Positions 35,149-42,784 are shown, counted from the first letter of the stretch. The stretch is DNA of 50,681 bases from Thiobacillus sp. (GCA_024709165.1 JANJXF010000084.1:1-50681); one strand, 5' to 3'. Notes: generated by a model not told the origin, from the letters alone. Made by a program: numbers and translations.

Positions 35149-36819
35149 TCACCTTAGAAAGTCGTCGAAATCAGTTTCGCGCGCGCGGCTGCTGCGCCCA
35201 TCAACCGGTGCAGGTTCCACGGCCATGTATGAGGTTTCAGCTGGCACAGCGACAGCGGGCTCAGCGAGCAGAGGCGGCGCCGGGATCGGCTCAGGTGGCG
35301 GTCCAGCTTCCAGCCAGCGCGTAGATAGAAAATACGCCGGGCCGTCACCAATGACGACACCAACACTCGCTTCTTCTCCCGCCGGCTTCGGCAGGTGCGT
35401 GAAGATATGTGCTGGCATGTGGCTAGCCTTACCGATGCTCTGTGCGACGCTCACGCCATCGTCATTTTCGGTCGTTCGCGTCTCCAAAACCGCACGGTCG
35501 CCAGATATGAGAGACAGTTCACGCGCAGTCTCCGCATCCAGCATCTTGTACGCGATTTTGATGCCAGAGTTGCCCCAGATCGCGCCCCTTACGGCCTTGG
35601 GGTCGAGCCCCGGGCAGTCCGACAAGTCACCAATGGACTGGTGAGCGAAAAGCAGGTGAACATTCCGATCTCGGATCGTGCCCGCAGCCCGTAAGGCCGC
35701 TGGCGACAAGATGTATTTCAGTTCGTCGAGGAAAATCGCGACAGGCTGAGACTGGTCACGACGTTCATCGAGGATTTGCATGACGCGCTGCAGAATAAGC
35801 TTCTGCCCCGCTTGCACCTCCAGCCGCGTCGTCGAGCCCGTAACGTAGATCACGCCGCCGCGCCGGATTAGTCTTTCGAGGTCGTGCCCGCCCTGTCGAT
35901 GGTGCACGTTGAACGCGGGGACGCGCGCAATTTGCCGGAATTCACGCCACAGATTTTCGTTCGCTGTGACGCGCTCATCCTCGGCAGCTTTTTCGAGCAA
36001 TTCCGGCATCGAGGTTTCGCCATCTGCGAAAGCCTCTGCCATGTAGCCGGTAGCCTCGCGATCTTTACCACGATAAAAATCCACGGCCCCAGAGCCAGTT
36101 TTCCCAAGCTCCAGGGCGACCTGCAACAGCTCCTCAACTTGATCGCGACGCGCATTAAGGAATGGGTTCAACTGAGGCGGTTTACCGAATCTCAGGTCAA
36201 TGTTCGTGACTGGAAACCCATGTTCGCTGCTTGCACGAGCAAGCACGCCCGGCAGCATTCGGTCGGCCTTCGGATCCATCACAATCACGCATTCACCAGC
36301 CGCCGCGAGCTGCGATAGCAGCACGCCGGCCAGCGAGGATTTACCGACACCACTTTCACCCAATATCTCGACGTGGTTTTTGTCCAGCTTCGTACGTGGG
36401 AACAAGATGGGCCTTCGGCTCTGATCGAGCCCCAAGAAAACCTCGTCTCGACCGGACTTGCGAGCGCTTTTGATATATGGAGCTGGATCGAATGGCGCTG
36501 CGAGCGCATTTATCTTGCTGGCGTCCTGCAGCACGTCAGATGCGCCACTTTTGACAGCGTAGTACGTTTTCTTGAGCGAGATCCACAGCCCAAATAGAAC
36601 ACCAGCTGCGCCCGCGGGAAGCATAGTCGCTGGTTCCAGAACCTGTCCGACGGCCGCCCCAAACACGCCACACAAGGCGACGCGGCGGAACGTTCCTTCA
36701 TGGAATCCTGAATCTGACCAACTCACCCCGTCTGCGGCATTGCGCGAGCGAGCGAACCACCAAACCAACAGCCAGAACGACAGCAAGGAGATCAGCAAAA
36801 GGAGGAACTCAATTTGCAT
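35149..36819 (-). CDS. VirD4/TraD-type coupling protein (MobB-like)
   Basis: A 556-residue membrane ATPase. The N-terminus has a membrane helix (residues 4-22, FLLLLISLLSFWLLVWW) and a second around 45-82. Walker A ILGESGVGKSSLAG starts near residue 152 and Walker B VAIFLDELKYIL lies near 364. The region DLSDCPGLDPKAVRGAIWGN is typical of VirD4/TraG/TraD ATPases. Such proteins bring the relaxase-DNA complex to a type IV secretion channel. No channel genes are in the island, so it would use a helper's channel. It is the fourth gene of a six-gene minus-strand operon with small membrane proteins upstream. Confidence 0.88.
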   Translation of the reverse strand: MQIEFLLLLISLLSFWLLVWWFARSRNAADGVSWSDSGFHEGTFRRVALCGVFGAAVGQVLEPATMLPAGAAGVLFGLWISLKKTYYAVKSGASDVLQDASKINALAAPFDPAPYIKSARKSGRDEVFLGLDQSRRPILFPRTKLDKNHVEILGESGVGKSSLAGVLLSQLAAAGECVIVMDPKADRMLPGVLARASSEHGFPVTNIDLRFGKPPQLNPFLNARRDQVEELLQVALELGKTGSGAVDFYRGKDREATGYMAEAFADGETSMPELLEKAAEDERVTANENLWREFRQIARVPAFNVHHRQGGHDLERLIRRGGVIYVTGSTTRLEVQAGQKLILQRVMQILDERRDQSQPVAIFLDELKYILSPAALRAAGTIRDRNVHLLFAHQSIGDLSDCPGLDPKAVRGAIWGNSGIKIAYKMLDAETARELSLISGDRAVLETRTTENDDGVSVAQSIGKASHMPAHIFTHLPKPAGEEASVGVVIGDGPAYFLSTRWLEAGPPPEPIPAPPLLAEPAVAVPAETSYMAVEPAPVDGRSSRARETDFDDFLR

Positions 36820-36820
36820 G

Positions 36821-37192
36821 TCAGTCCCGCCTGTCGAAGAAGACCAGGAAAGCTAATGACATCAACGCAAGTGCATAGACTGGCGCTTGAAAAATCAGAG
36901 CAAGATCGCGGTTCCAAACCGCCACAACGCTTGGGGGAAATTTCTCAACAGCGAACTGAATCACGATCTCCGGCGAATACCATCCTGGAACAGCAACCGA
37001 GCCCAAGCCAGCGGTATCCAAGGTGCGGGCCAAAAGGTAGTCGCGCCAAAGGTCAGCTCCGTTATCAGGGCGCAAATACAGATAGGTGGATGCAGCCAAC
37101 ATCACTGACACGGTGATCCAGGTAACAATCCACAGCTTCAACTCAAGCCACAGGTCGCGGAGCCGCGCCGTGAGTGTATGGTTTGCGCTCAA
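36821..37192 (-). CDS. Membrane protein upstream of the coupling protein
   Basis: A 123-residue protein with a hydrophobic segment near residues 18-40 (LWIVTWITVSVMLAASTYLY) and another near 98-116 (APVYALALMSLAFLVFF). The start is TTG at 37192, overlapping the upstream stop codon (TTGA), and it ends one base before the coupling gene start. Probably an inner-membrane accessory of the mobilization apparatus. No family recognised. Confidence 0.65.
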   Translation of the reverse strand: MSANHTLTARLRDLWLELKLWIVTWITVSVMLAASTYLYLRPDNGADLWRDYLLARTLDTAGLGSVAVPGWYSPEIVIQFAVEKFPPSVVAVWNRDLALIFQAPVYALALMSLAFLVFFDRRD

Positions 37193-37494
37193 GCAAAACC
37201 TCCTTTGCCCGCGTTGGTCACAGGGCGGGTGCCTTTACAATCCGGGTACCTGGAGCAGCTAAAAAAGTCGCCATTTCTGGATCCGCTGACGAGTGCCATC
37301 GATGCTTCGCACTTAGGACAAAGGACGCCTGGGTCCGCCTCGCCGCGCAGCGGTAATTCCGCGATCGAGCCGTCGGAATTTTCGCCAAAGGCCCTATCGC
37401 ACTCGCAAATCCACAACCAGCGGGACAGCCGTGCAGACCAACGCCGGGTGCGGGGACATGCTTCGGAGTATTTTTCACATCGAGGGTGACTCAC
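37189..37494 (-). CDS. Topoisomerase-type zinc-finger protein
   Basis: A 101-residue protein with a C-terminal C4 zinc finger: LCPKCEASMALVSGSRNG followed by FFSCSRYPDCKGTRPV, the DNA topoisomerase I-type finger. A second Cys pair (WICECDRAF) lies upstream. It may bind single-stranded DNA. The start is GTG at 37494, overlapping the upstream stop (GTGA). The downstream gene overlaps its stop. Likely an accessory to DNA transfer. Confidence 0.72.
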   Translation of the reverse strand: MSHPRCEKYSEACPRTRRWSARLSRWLWICECDRAFGENSDGSIAELPLRGEADPGVLCPKCEASMALVSGSRNGDFFSCSRYPDCKGTRPVTNAGKGGFA

Positions 37495-37703
37495 GGTGCC
37501 ACCTCGCCGTTTTTAGTCACGTCATGGCCTTTTTTGGCGGCTTGGGATGCCTCCCAGCGTTCAAACGCAGCACGCTGGGCGGGAGTGGGTTCGGGGATCA
37601 GACATATGGCGGCTCCAATGACGGCCACGACGATAGCGGTGGCGCCGAAAATGTAGGCAGTCGCCCTTGCAAAGAATTTGCGGGGGGTAAGGTTTTGAGG
37701 CAT
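37491..37703 (-). CDS. Small single-helix membrane protein, first gene of the mobilization operon
   Basis: A 70-residue protein: basic N-terminus (MPQNLTPRKFFARATAYIFG), one membrane helix (about residues 14-36) and a hydrophilic tail rich in Ala, Glu and Lys. It overlaps the zinc-finger gene. Function unknown; context suggests mobilization. Confidence 0.65.
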   Translation of the reverse strand: MPQNLTPRKFFARATAYIFGATAIVVAVIGAAICLIPEPTPAQRAAFERWEASQAAKKGHDVTKNGEVAP

Positions 37704-38284
37704 TTATGGCTCCATCAATCTTTAAGCGATTGAGCCATGTTTGCCTATAAGCTAGCTTGCACGGATTTGACGATCATTCGCGAGCAAGGTAAACACCGCA
37801 AATCCTTGTGCGGTGCGGAAGCCGCTGCGCTTGATCAGTCTGACCGGCGACCTGATCACACCGACTGACGGTGATGATTACCCGCCGTACTGCGACTATG
37901 AGTCTGCGAGGGGGAGAATAATGGCGTCCCGCGACTGGATAGGTGCAACCGCAGTGCCAGGGGGGCACCTGTTCGCCATAGCAGGCGTCTGTATGGCTGC
38001 TTCACTCCGAAACCAGCCAAGTTGCCTATGCGTGCAATTCGGCCAAAGCGACCCGTGCTGATACTTCCGTATCACGTCAGCATGATGGCTAAGAGCAGCC
38101 AGTGACCTTGGCCGTTCCCTATGAGCTTCGCTCCTGATGGTTGAGGTAAAAAAATCAGGAGCATAATCCGGCAGATCCGGTCTCCTTTTGCATCACGCAT
38201 AAAAACTACAGTGTTTTCATTTCTCCTAAAACAGGACACATCTACCGAACCTCTCTCGAGTGCCAAGGATCGCTGAGGTGATGT
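37704..38284. other. Intergenic region between divergent operons, with one hairpin
   Basis: No gene is convincing here. An opening at 37813-38061 on the plus strand reads poorly. A perfect inverted repeat GCTCCTGAT/ATCAGGAGC (38130-38138 and 38154-38162) encloses a 15-base loop containing an A run. Promoters for the minus mobilization operon and the plus 38285 gene must lie here, and an oriT beside the mobilization genes is possible. Confidence 0.45.
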
Positions 38285-39193
38285 ATGACACTATCTCCTG
38301 AAGAGTTTGTAAAACGACTTGATACTATTTCGGAAAGTAATGGTGTTCCCTATGGTCGAGCGCATCTTCTTTTCGACGAGGAACAAAAACACCAGCAGGC
38401 AATCCTCCAGTACAAGGGCTACCTTGCGTTGTCTGATGCTTTCAAATGCTTCTTTCTTGAAACGGTTGAGCTAATCAACACTATTTGTCGTCCGAAAGTG
38501 ACGACGCCACTTTCAGAGTTCTACGGAATATTCGTCCCACGCCTTGCCCATGGTTTCCAGTCCTTATGCGGAGCGGAGCGGGTGGCAATTTGTGGCTACC
38601 CTTATCACGCCTATACGTTGCTTCGGAACACATTTGACAATCTCATCCTGACCTCGGCTGCTCTCCAAAAGATCACCGACTTTTACAGCATCGAAGGTGT
38701 AACGCCCGACAAGCCGCTTGATATCGCGGCAGTGAAAAAGCTGCGCAAGGACACCGAGTTTGTTGTCCGCAGAAAAATGACAGGGAATGATAGTGGCCTC
38801 ACACAAGAGACACGAGACGAACTTTCCCAGTGGGATGCTCTTTTCGACTTTGAGGTTCACGGCGCGCGTTTGTCACTCGCTGCCGCGCAAGGATGGATGA
38901 AGGGGCAAGAGCCACTCCCGGTTTTGCCTCGGTTTGAGGAAATGCAGTTCGCCATGTTCCTGAATCGTTATTGCGAAGTAGGCTGGATGGTGCACAGGCT
39001 GACGCCTGCAATTCAGCCGCCTGGCGTTCCACTCCCTGCAGATTGGATGGAGAAGTGGCGAGTACTGGATGACTCGTTCGAAATTACTGTCCACTCTCTG
39101 ACGCAGCAGCTAGGAAAAAAGATCGGTGCTGCGATTGTGGAATTGGTGAAGGCAAAGTTTCCGTTCAATGAACAGTCAGCCTTTCCACTCTGA
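38285..39193 (+). CDS. Hypothetical protein paired with the DNA glycosylase
   Basis: A 302-residue mostly helical soluble protein, MTLSPEEFVKRLDTISESNG and onwards, with FFLETVELINTICRPKVTTP, YHAYTLLRNTFDNLILTSAA and a C-terminal helical region. The central pattern (LLRNTFDNLIL) is of the kind seen in HEPN-like or DUF5677-like helical proteins, but I cannot assign it. A GAGGTG ribosome site precedes ATG at 38285. Base composition is lower in GC than the chromosome, consistent with recent acquisition. It lies 92 bases before the DNA glycosylase gene on the same strand. Confidence 0.6.
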   Translation: MTLSPEEFVKRLDTISESNGVPYGRAHLLFDEEQKHQQAILQYKGYLALSDAFKCFFLETVELINTICRPKVTTPLSEFYGIFVPRLAHGFQSLCGAERVAICGYPYHAYTLLRNTFDNLILTSAALQKITDFYSIEGVTPDKPLDIAAVKKLRKDTEFVVRRKMTGNDSGLTQETRDELSQWDALFDFEVHGARLSLAAAQGWMKGQEPLPVLPRFEEMQFAMFLNRYCEVGWMVHRLTPAIQPPGVPLPADWMEKWRVLDDSFEITVHSLTQQLGKKIGAAIVELVKAKFPFNEQSAFPL

Positions 39194-39285
39194 ATGCCCA
39201 ACTCGGCAGTCCATACGGTCGCTGCGCGACAAAGCCGCGCAGCGCCGATGACTTCTACGTCAGAAGAATTCAAGAAGGAGATCAA

Positions 39286-39930
39286 ATGCCGTTGAATCAA
39301 TTGGCCGACGAAATGCGCTCGTGCCGTATATGTGCTTCGAAGTTGTCAGAGTATGGTGTCGTTCCAAGGCCAATCTTTGGCGGTGGTGATGGCTATCCAG
39401 TTATCCTTATTGGTCAAGCGCCGGGAAAGACAGAATATCAACGGAATGCGCCTTTTCAAGGCGATGCAGGCGCATCAATCAAATCTTTGTTTAGTTCTTG
39501 CGGCTTCCGTGACTTCGACGGCATCGTCTATCAAACGTCAGTGACAAAGTGCTTTCCTGGCCGCCGTCCGGGTGCAAGTACTGACCGAGTGCCGAGCAAT
39601 TCTGAGGTGAATAGTTGCTCACCCTTCCTGACGAAGCAACTTGAGCTACTGAAGCCGAAGCTGATTGTCTGCCTTGGTGGCCTTTCTTGGAAAGCGTATG
39701 TCACGATGCGGGAAAGAGAGGAACCGGGTTATTGCCTTCGTGAGTTCCAAAAGCGCATGCCGCAAGACCTCCGAGTTCCTGACTTGGTTGGTCGGCGGTT
39801 TCTTTGGCGAGACGCGGTCGTTTTGCCAATGATTCACCCAGCGGGGAGCGCAAATGGATCACGTGCCCAGTATCCAAGTCAGGATCTGGAATCCAAGCGG
39901 CTGCTCCGAGAAGCGCTGCAACAATTGTGA
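39286..39930 (+). CDS. Uracil-DNA glycosylase superfamily protein (family 4-like, Fe-S)
   Basis: A 214-residue protein. Motif A IGQAPGKTEYQRNAPFQG (residues 42-59) corresponds to the GxxPGxxE...PFxG of family 4 UDGs. Four cysteines fit an iron-sulphur cluster: C13 and C16 (SCRIC), C89 (VTKCFPGRRP) and C111 (VNSCSPFL). The second motif is HPAGSAN (H184). The usual glycine before PF is replaced by NA, so substrate use may differ. Known members excise uracil, and phage-defence glycosylases from this superfamily act on modified phage bases. A strong AAGGAG precedes the start. Being cargo on an island next to an unknown gene makes a defence role worth testing. Confidence 0.82.
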   Translation: MPLNQLADEMRSCRICASKLSEYGVVPRPIFGGGDGYPVILIGQAPGKTEYQRNAPFQGDAGASIKSLFSSCGFRDFDGIVYQTSVTKCFPGRRPGASTDRVPSNSEVNSCSPFLTKQLELLKPKLIVCLGGLSWKAYVTMREREEPGYCLREFQKRMPQDLRVPDLVGRRFLWRDAVVLPMIHPAGSANGSRAQYPSQDLESKRLLREALQQL

Positions 39931-40158
39931 AAAATACTTCTAACAACTCCCATCCACGCGGACGCGCAAAAGCGCCCGTTATGGTCGGCATTGACTGGTA
40001 AACGCCGACACCGGACATATGGAACAGTCAGTCTGATGGGCAGCAAAGGCCGACCTGCCGCCCTTAGGCCGCCGCGCCTGGCGGATGCTCGACTCAGACA
40101 CCTGCCGCTAAACCAGCGCCACCTTGAGCGGTGGGAGCGGTCATCTCACCAGACCGGT

Positions 40159-40230
40159 GATCCTGATCGGTGGGATGCCTGATCAGAAAAAATCAGTATT
40201 GGTGATCAGGTCGGATTGGATCGGGTGATC
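40159..40230. other. Cluster of six GATC sites
   Basis: Six GATC tetramers, most within TGATC or TGATCA, fall within 72 bases. This density is far above chance. It lies upstream of an AT-rich tract and the iteron array, as in many plasmid origins. Confidence 0.6.
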
Positions 40231-40405
40231 ACGAACGACTGGAATCTGCATGCGGTGCTTCTTTACGGAATGGAATCGTAAAGGAGGCCGACAGGCCCCG
40301 AGGGGCGGAGCCCCGATCTTGAATGCTTTGCCTCGAATGCTGGCGGGAGGGGGAGCCGCCGAAGGCGGGGGAACCCGCAGGGGTGCCCCGGCGAAGCCGC
40401 CCAGG

Positions 40406-40478
40406 AGATTAGAAAAGATTAAAACCTGATTAGACTGATTTTTACAAGACCGAAAACCCGCTATAGATTTGGGTTTGC
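40406..40478. other. AT-rich tract beside the iterons, candidate DNA unwinding element
   Basis: This AT-rich stretch contains GATTAGA twice and AAAAGATTAAAACC, in an otherwise GC-rich region. It lies directly beside the 22-bp iterons. Probably the melting region of oriV. Confidence 0.5.
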
Positions 40479-40506
40479 CGCCTGATTGGCCTGTAGAATG
40501 TGTCGC

Positions 40507-40594
40507 CGCTGGAACGGTACCGCCCCCTCGCTGGAACGGTACCGCCCCACCGCTGGAACGGTACCACCCCACCGCTAGAACGGCATCAGTTGCG
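40507..40594. repeat. 22-bp iteron array, candidate oriV
   Basis: Four tandem units begin at 40507, 40529, 40551 and 40573, exactly 22 bases apart. Each contains CGCTGGAACGGTACC (the third and fourth vary slightly; the fourth is CGCTAGAACGGCATC). The fourth unit runs into the 3' end of the TrfA-like gene. Direct repeats at one helical phase beside an initiator gene are typical iterons for TrfA binding. The array is too short and lacks spacers, so it is not a CRISPR. Confidence 0.8.
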
Positions 40595-41530
40595 AGGTCT
40601 CCGGAGCTTGACCGCTTTCTTCGCCAAGTGCCGCTGCTGTGTCCCAGTACCCTCCTTCTCCACGTGGACGAGGTCCCCGCGAATTTCGAAGCTGAAGCTT
40701 ACGCCGCGGGCGGCGCTGGCCTCGGTCAGAGCGCCCAGCGCCTTGCGCAGCTTTTCCCGGAAGTGGTCCATGCGCTCCATTTCGCTGCCACACAGCTTAT
40801 GGAGAGTCGCCACTTTGAGCGGGAACGGCTTGGCGTGACTTGCATAGAAACCGTGCAGCCACTGCGCGAGTTGGTAGCCGTCCAGATCGTGGCGCACGGC
40901 CCATTCGATCTGCGTGAACTGATCGCCGGCGAACAGCGAGCGCAAACGATTATCCAGTTCGATAACCCATCCCTGCGTTTCCTCGTCTTTAGCCGCGAAG
41001 CTGATCAGGCTACCGATGAAGATGTAGCGCCCCTGCTTGACGGTCAAAGCAGTCGCTACAAGCCGCTCAATCCGTGCTTGCAGCGTCGTCCGATTCTTTC
41101 CCGTGTCGCTCCTTCCCGTTAGCTTTAGGAGAGCGTAGCTGGTCACCCGGCACCGGCTGCCCAACTCCTGTAGGCGCACGGCGTGCAGCAGGCACACCCA
41201 CACGTCGAGATCTCCTTGATCAAGACGTTGCCCGCTGTAGCGAATCTCTATGCCATCGACTGATGCCATCAGCTCGCCCTGGAGGTAGCGGCGCTTGCCC
41301 TTGGCGATCGCGCCAAAAAGCGCTGAGCGCAGAAAACCGTTCGGTACAGCTCGGACTGGCTGCGGCCAGAGCGGAAGCCGAGCCGCCTCAGCTGGAATAG
41401 GCGTGCCAGGCAAGGGGGCGCGCTCTGCCTTCTGCTTGGCGCGCGCGCGAATCGCATCGATTCGCTCGGCGAAGTCATTCGCACCCCGCAAGCCGACCGG
41501 GGCCGCCAGTTCGCCCGTGAGAGAACTCAT
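40586..41530 (-). CDS. trfA: TrfA-family plasmid replication initiator
   Basis: A 314-residue protein matching TrfA of IncP plasmids: RAKQKAERAPLPGTPIPAEA, then LPLWPQPVRAVPNGFLRSAL and FGAIAKGKRRYLQGELMASV. Winged-helix segments (LKVATLHKLCGSEMERMDHF) follow in the C-terminal half. TrfA binds iterons and recruits the host DnaB helicase. ATG at 41530 is supported by GGAGGGGG upstream and by overlap with the preceding stop codon (ATGA); the longer opening is rejected. The iterons lie immediately downstream of its 3' end. Its survival suggests that the excised island could replicate. Confidence 0.9.
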   Translation of the reverse strand: MSSLTGELAAPVGLRGANDFAERIDAIRARAKQKAERAPLPGTPIPAEAARLPLWPQPVRAVPNGFLRSALFGAIAKGKRRYLQGELMASVDGIEIRYSGQRLDQGDLDVWVCLLHAVRLQELGSRCRVTSYALLKLTGRSDTGKNRTTLQARIERLVATALTVKQGRYIFIGSLISFAAKDEETQGWVIELDNRLRSLFAGDQFTQIEWAVRHDLDGYQLAQWLHGFYASHAKPFPLKVATLHKLCGSEMERMDHFREKLRKALGALTEASAARGVSFSFEIRGDLVHVEKEGTGTQQRHLAKKAVKLRRPRN

Positions 41531-42201
41531 TTCGCCCCCTCCGCGCGCTGCGGTGCGGGAGCGGCTGCAGCGAATGGATCGCGACGGCAGCCGCGCTTTC
41601 GGCTCGTGACAAGCCCCCAACTTGCGTCTCGCGCTGCTTCTCGCGCAAGCCAAGCCTCTTCAAGCGCCACGACCGAGACGCGGACCTGGCCGCCCGGCGC
41701 GCGGCCCAAGCGCAAATATCCTAGCTTGGCGAGGCGTTCGACCGTCGAGCGAGAAAGGCGATCGCCGATTCTGGGTGATTTGAAATCTTCGATTGCAGTC
41801 CACCCCACCAGCGCGTCGCATGGGGCGGCGTCGTTTTTGCCGCTCGCGATACGTGCCGCGCGATCGGAATTGCGTGGGCGGCCCCGCCGCGGTTTTGGGG
41901 CCGTGGGCGTGGGTTCTGCCGGCTTGTCGACTGAGGCGATTTCATTTTTCGCAAGCCAAGAAAGAACCGTCGCCGTCAGCCACACTTTGCGCTGGGTTCC
42001 GGGCAGCGCGCACCAGGGTGGGAGCTTATGTGGTGCGCGCGAAACGTCGGCCAGCACTGAGCTTGGCGCGCGATCGAGAAGAGCGGCGAGCTGTTCGGCG
42101 CCCAGCACTGGAGGAATCTGGAGAATTTGGGCGACTGTCGAGTCGGCGACCGCGACCGCGACCGCTGTGGTCGCTTGGTGAGGTGCGTTTTTTGGGGGCA
42201 C
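41527..42201 (-). CDS. Hypothetical protein upstream of trfA, possible DNA-binding accessory
   Basis: A 224-residue protein. The N-terminal part contains VLGAEQLAALLDRAPSSVLA, like a helix-turn-helix. A low-complexity linker (PTAPKPRRGRPRNSD) with an AT-hook-like GRPR is followed by a second possible helix-turn-helix (GDRLSRSTVERLAKLGYLRL). It starts with GTG at 42201, preceded by AAGGGA. Its stop overlaps trfA, so the two are translationally coupled. It may control replication or copy number. No family recognised. Confidence 0.7.
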   Translation of the reverse strand: MPPKNAPHQATTAVAVAVADSTVAQILQIPPVLGAEQLAALLDRAPSSVLADVSRAPHKLPPWCALPGTQRKVWLTATVLSWLAKNEIASVDKPAEPTPTAPKPRRGRPRNSDRAARIASGKNDAAPCDALVGWTAIEDFKSPRIGDRLSRSTVERLAKLGYLRLGRAPGGQVRVSVVALEEAWLAREAARDASWGLVTSRKRGCRRDPFAAAAPAPQRAEGAK

Positions 42202-42472
42202 GGAGCGTCCCTTTCTGCCGCGACGCGGCGAAAAAGGATCACTCCAGTTCGCGGCAACTCGCCGCCAAGATCCGCCGCGGAAATCCGCTGCAGTCTTGCT
42301 CGTGTGCGCGCGTTGGCACGATCGGCACAGAGTCCCCAGCCTGGCCTGAGTCTCTCGGCTCCCGTCATGGGCGCGGGCGGCTGTGTTTCAAGCCGGCTCC
42401 CCATGCAGGGACGGGGGCCGTGGCAATCACACACACCCGCAGGTCCCGGAGAGCGACCCCCGGGCGACTCAA

Positions 42473-42500
42473 ATTATGCCAGCAACGAAAAAATCGTCAA
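42473..42500 (-). promoter_or_regulatory. Sigma-70 promoter for the replication operon
   Basis: On the minus strand TTGACG (42495-42500), 16 bases, then CATAAT (42473-42478). Transcription would begin near 42466, giving a leader of about 265 bases before GTG at 42201. No gene is seen in 42202-42670. Confidence 0.65.
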
Positions 42501-42578
42501 GCGCGTTGTGTCAGCAATTTACTTTTCTTACTGTCGGTTTCCTGTATATATCCAGGCTTACGCGGATTCACGGCACAG

Positions 42579-42593
42579 TTCCAGCACAGTGAA
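42579..42593 (+). repeat. Terminal 15-bp direct repeat, right copy
   Basis: TTCCAGCACAGTGAA, identical to 9754-9768. It is followed by tandem GTAAATTCCT (42608-42627). Candidate integrase arm sites at the right end of the island. Confidence 0.55.
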
Positions 42594-42640
42594 CTGTGTT
42601 GTAATCCGTAAATTCCTGTAAATTCCTGTTAAGAACAATC

Positions 42641-42658
42641 AATTCAACACATTGAATT
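42641..42658. repeat. Perfect palindrome next to attR
   Basis: AATTCAA/TTGAATT with loop CACA, 12 bases inside the right att copy. Its position suggests a binding site for integrase, excisionase or a host bending protein. Confidence 0.5.
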
Positions 42659-42670
42659 TATTAGATATAT

Positions 42671-42718
42671 TGGCGCCCCGAAGACGAATCGAACGTCCGA
42701 CCTACCCCTTAGGAGGGG
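42671..42718. repeat. attR: 48-bp repeat within the intact tRNA-Arg
   Basis: Identical to 9637-9684. It is the 3' part of tRNA-Arg(CCT), from the anticodon loop to the CCA end. Because the island carries this sequence, the tRNA stays functional after insertion. Confidence 0.92.
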
Positions 42719-42746
42719 GTTGCTCTATCCACTGAGCTACCGGGGC
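42671..42746 (-). tRNA. tRNA-Arg (anticodon CCT), integration target
   Basis: A 76-base cloverleaf on the minus strand with encoded CCA. Acceptor GCCCCGG pairs near-perfectly with TCGGGGC. The anticodon stem ACCCC/GGGGT encloses loop CTCCTAA, giving CCT. The T loop is TTCGATT. It is the target of the 33-kb island and, by the 17-bp relic, probably of the older island too. Confidence 0.96.
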
Positions 42747-42755
42747 GTGGCGCGC

Positions 42756-42784
42756 ATTCTACCGAATCACGCGCGATTTCCGAA
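42756..42784 (-). promoter_or_regulatory. Promoter of tRNA-Arg
   Basis: On the minus strand TTCGGA (42779-42784), 17 bases, then TAGAAT (42756-42761), followed by GCGCG as at the tRNA-Ala promoter. The start would be near 42749. Confidence 0.6.

Larger units (their letters stand above)
9637..42718. mobile_element. 33-kb tRNA-Arg genomic island, an integrated mobilizable plasmid with defence cargo
   Basis: The element is bounded by a perfect 48-bp direct repeat (9637-9684 and 42671-42718) equal to the 3' part of tRNA-Arg(CCT). A tyrosine integrase starts 90 bases inside the left end. Plasmid backbone genes remain: a TrfA-like initiator with iterons, a KfrA-like protein, a coupling protein and a MobC-like protein. 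Cargo is the 13.7-33.1 kb defence locus and a DNA-glycosylase pair. No type IV secretion channel genes are seen. The right repeat keeps the tRNA intact. Both ends also carry TTCCAGCACAGTGAA (9754-9768 and 42579-42593). Confidence 0.9.

Noticed and set aside
37813-38061. Plus-strand 82-residue gene between divergent operons
   Set aside because: No ribosome site and no recognisable fold. The end is Cys-rich and random-looking; a decayed gene cannot be excluded.
40507-40594. CRISPR array
   Set aside because: The repeats are directly tandem at 22 bp with no unique spacers and no cas genes; they are iterons.
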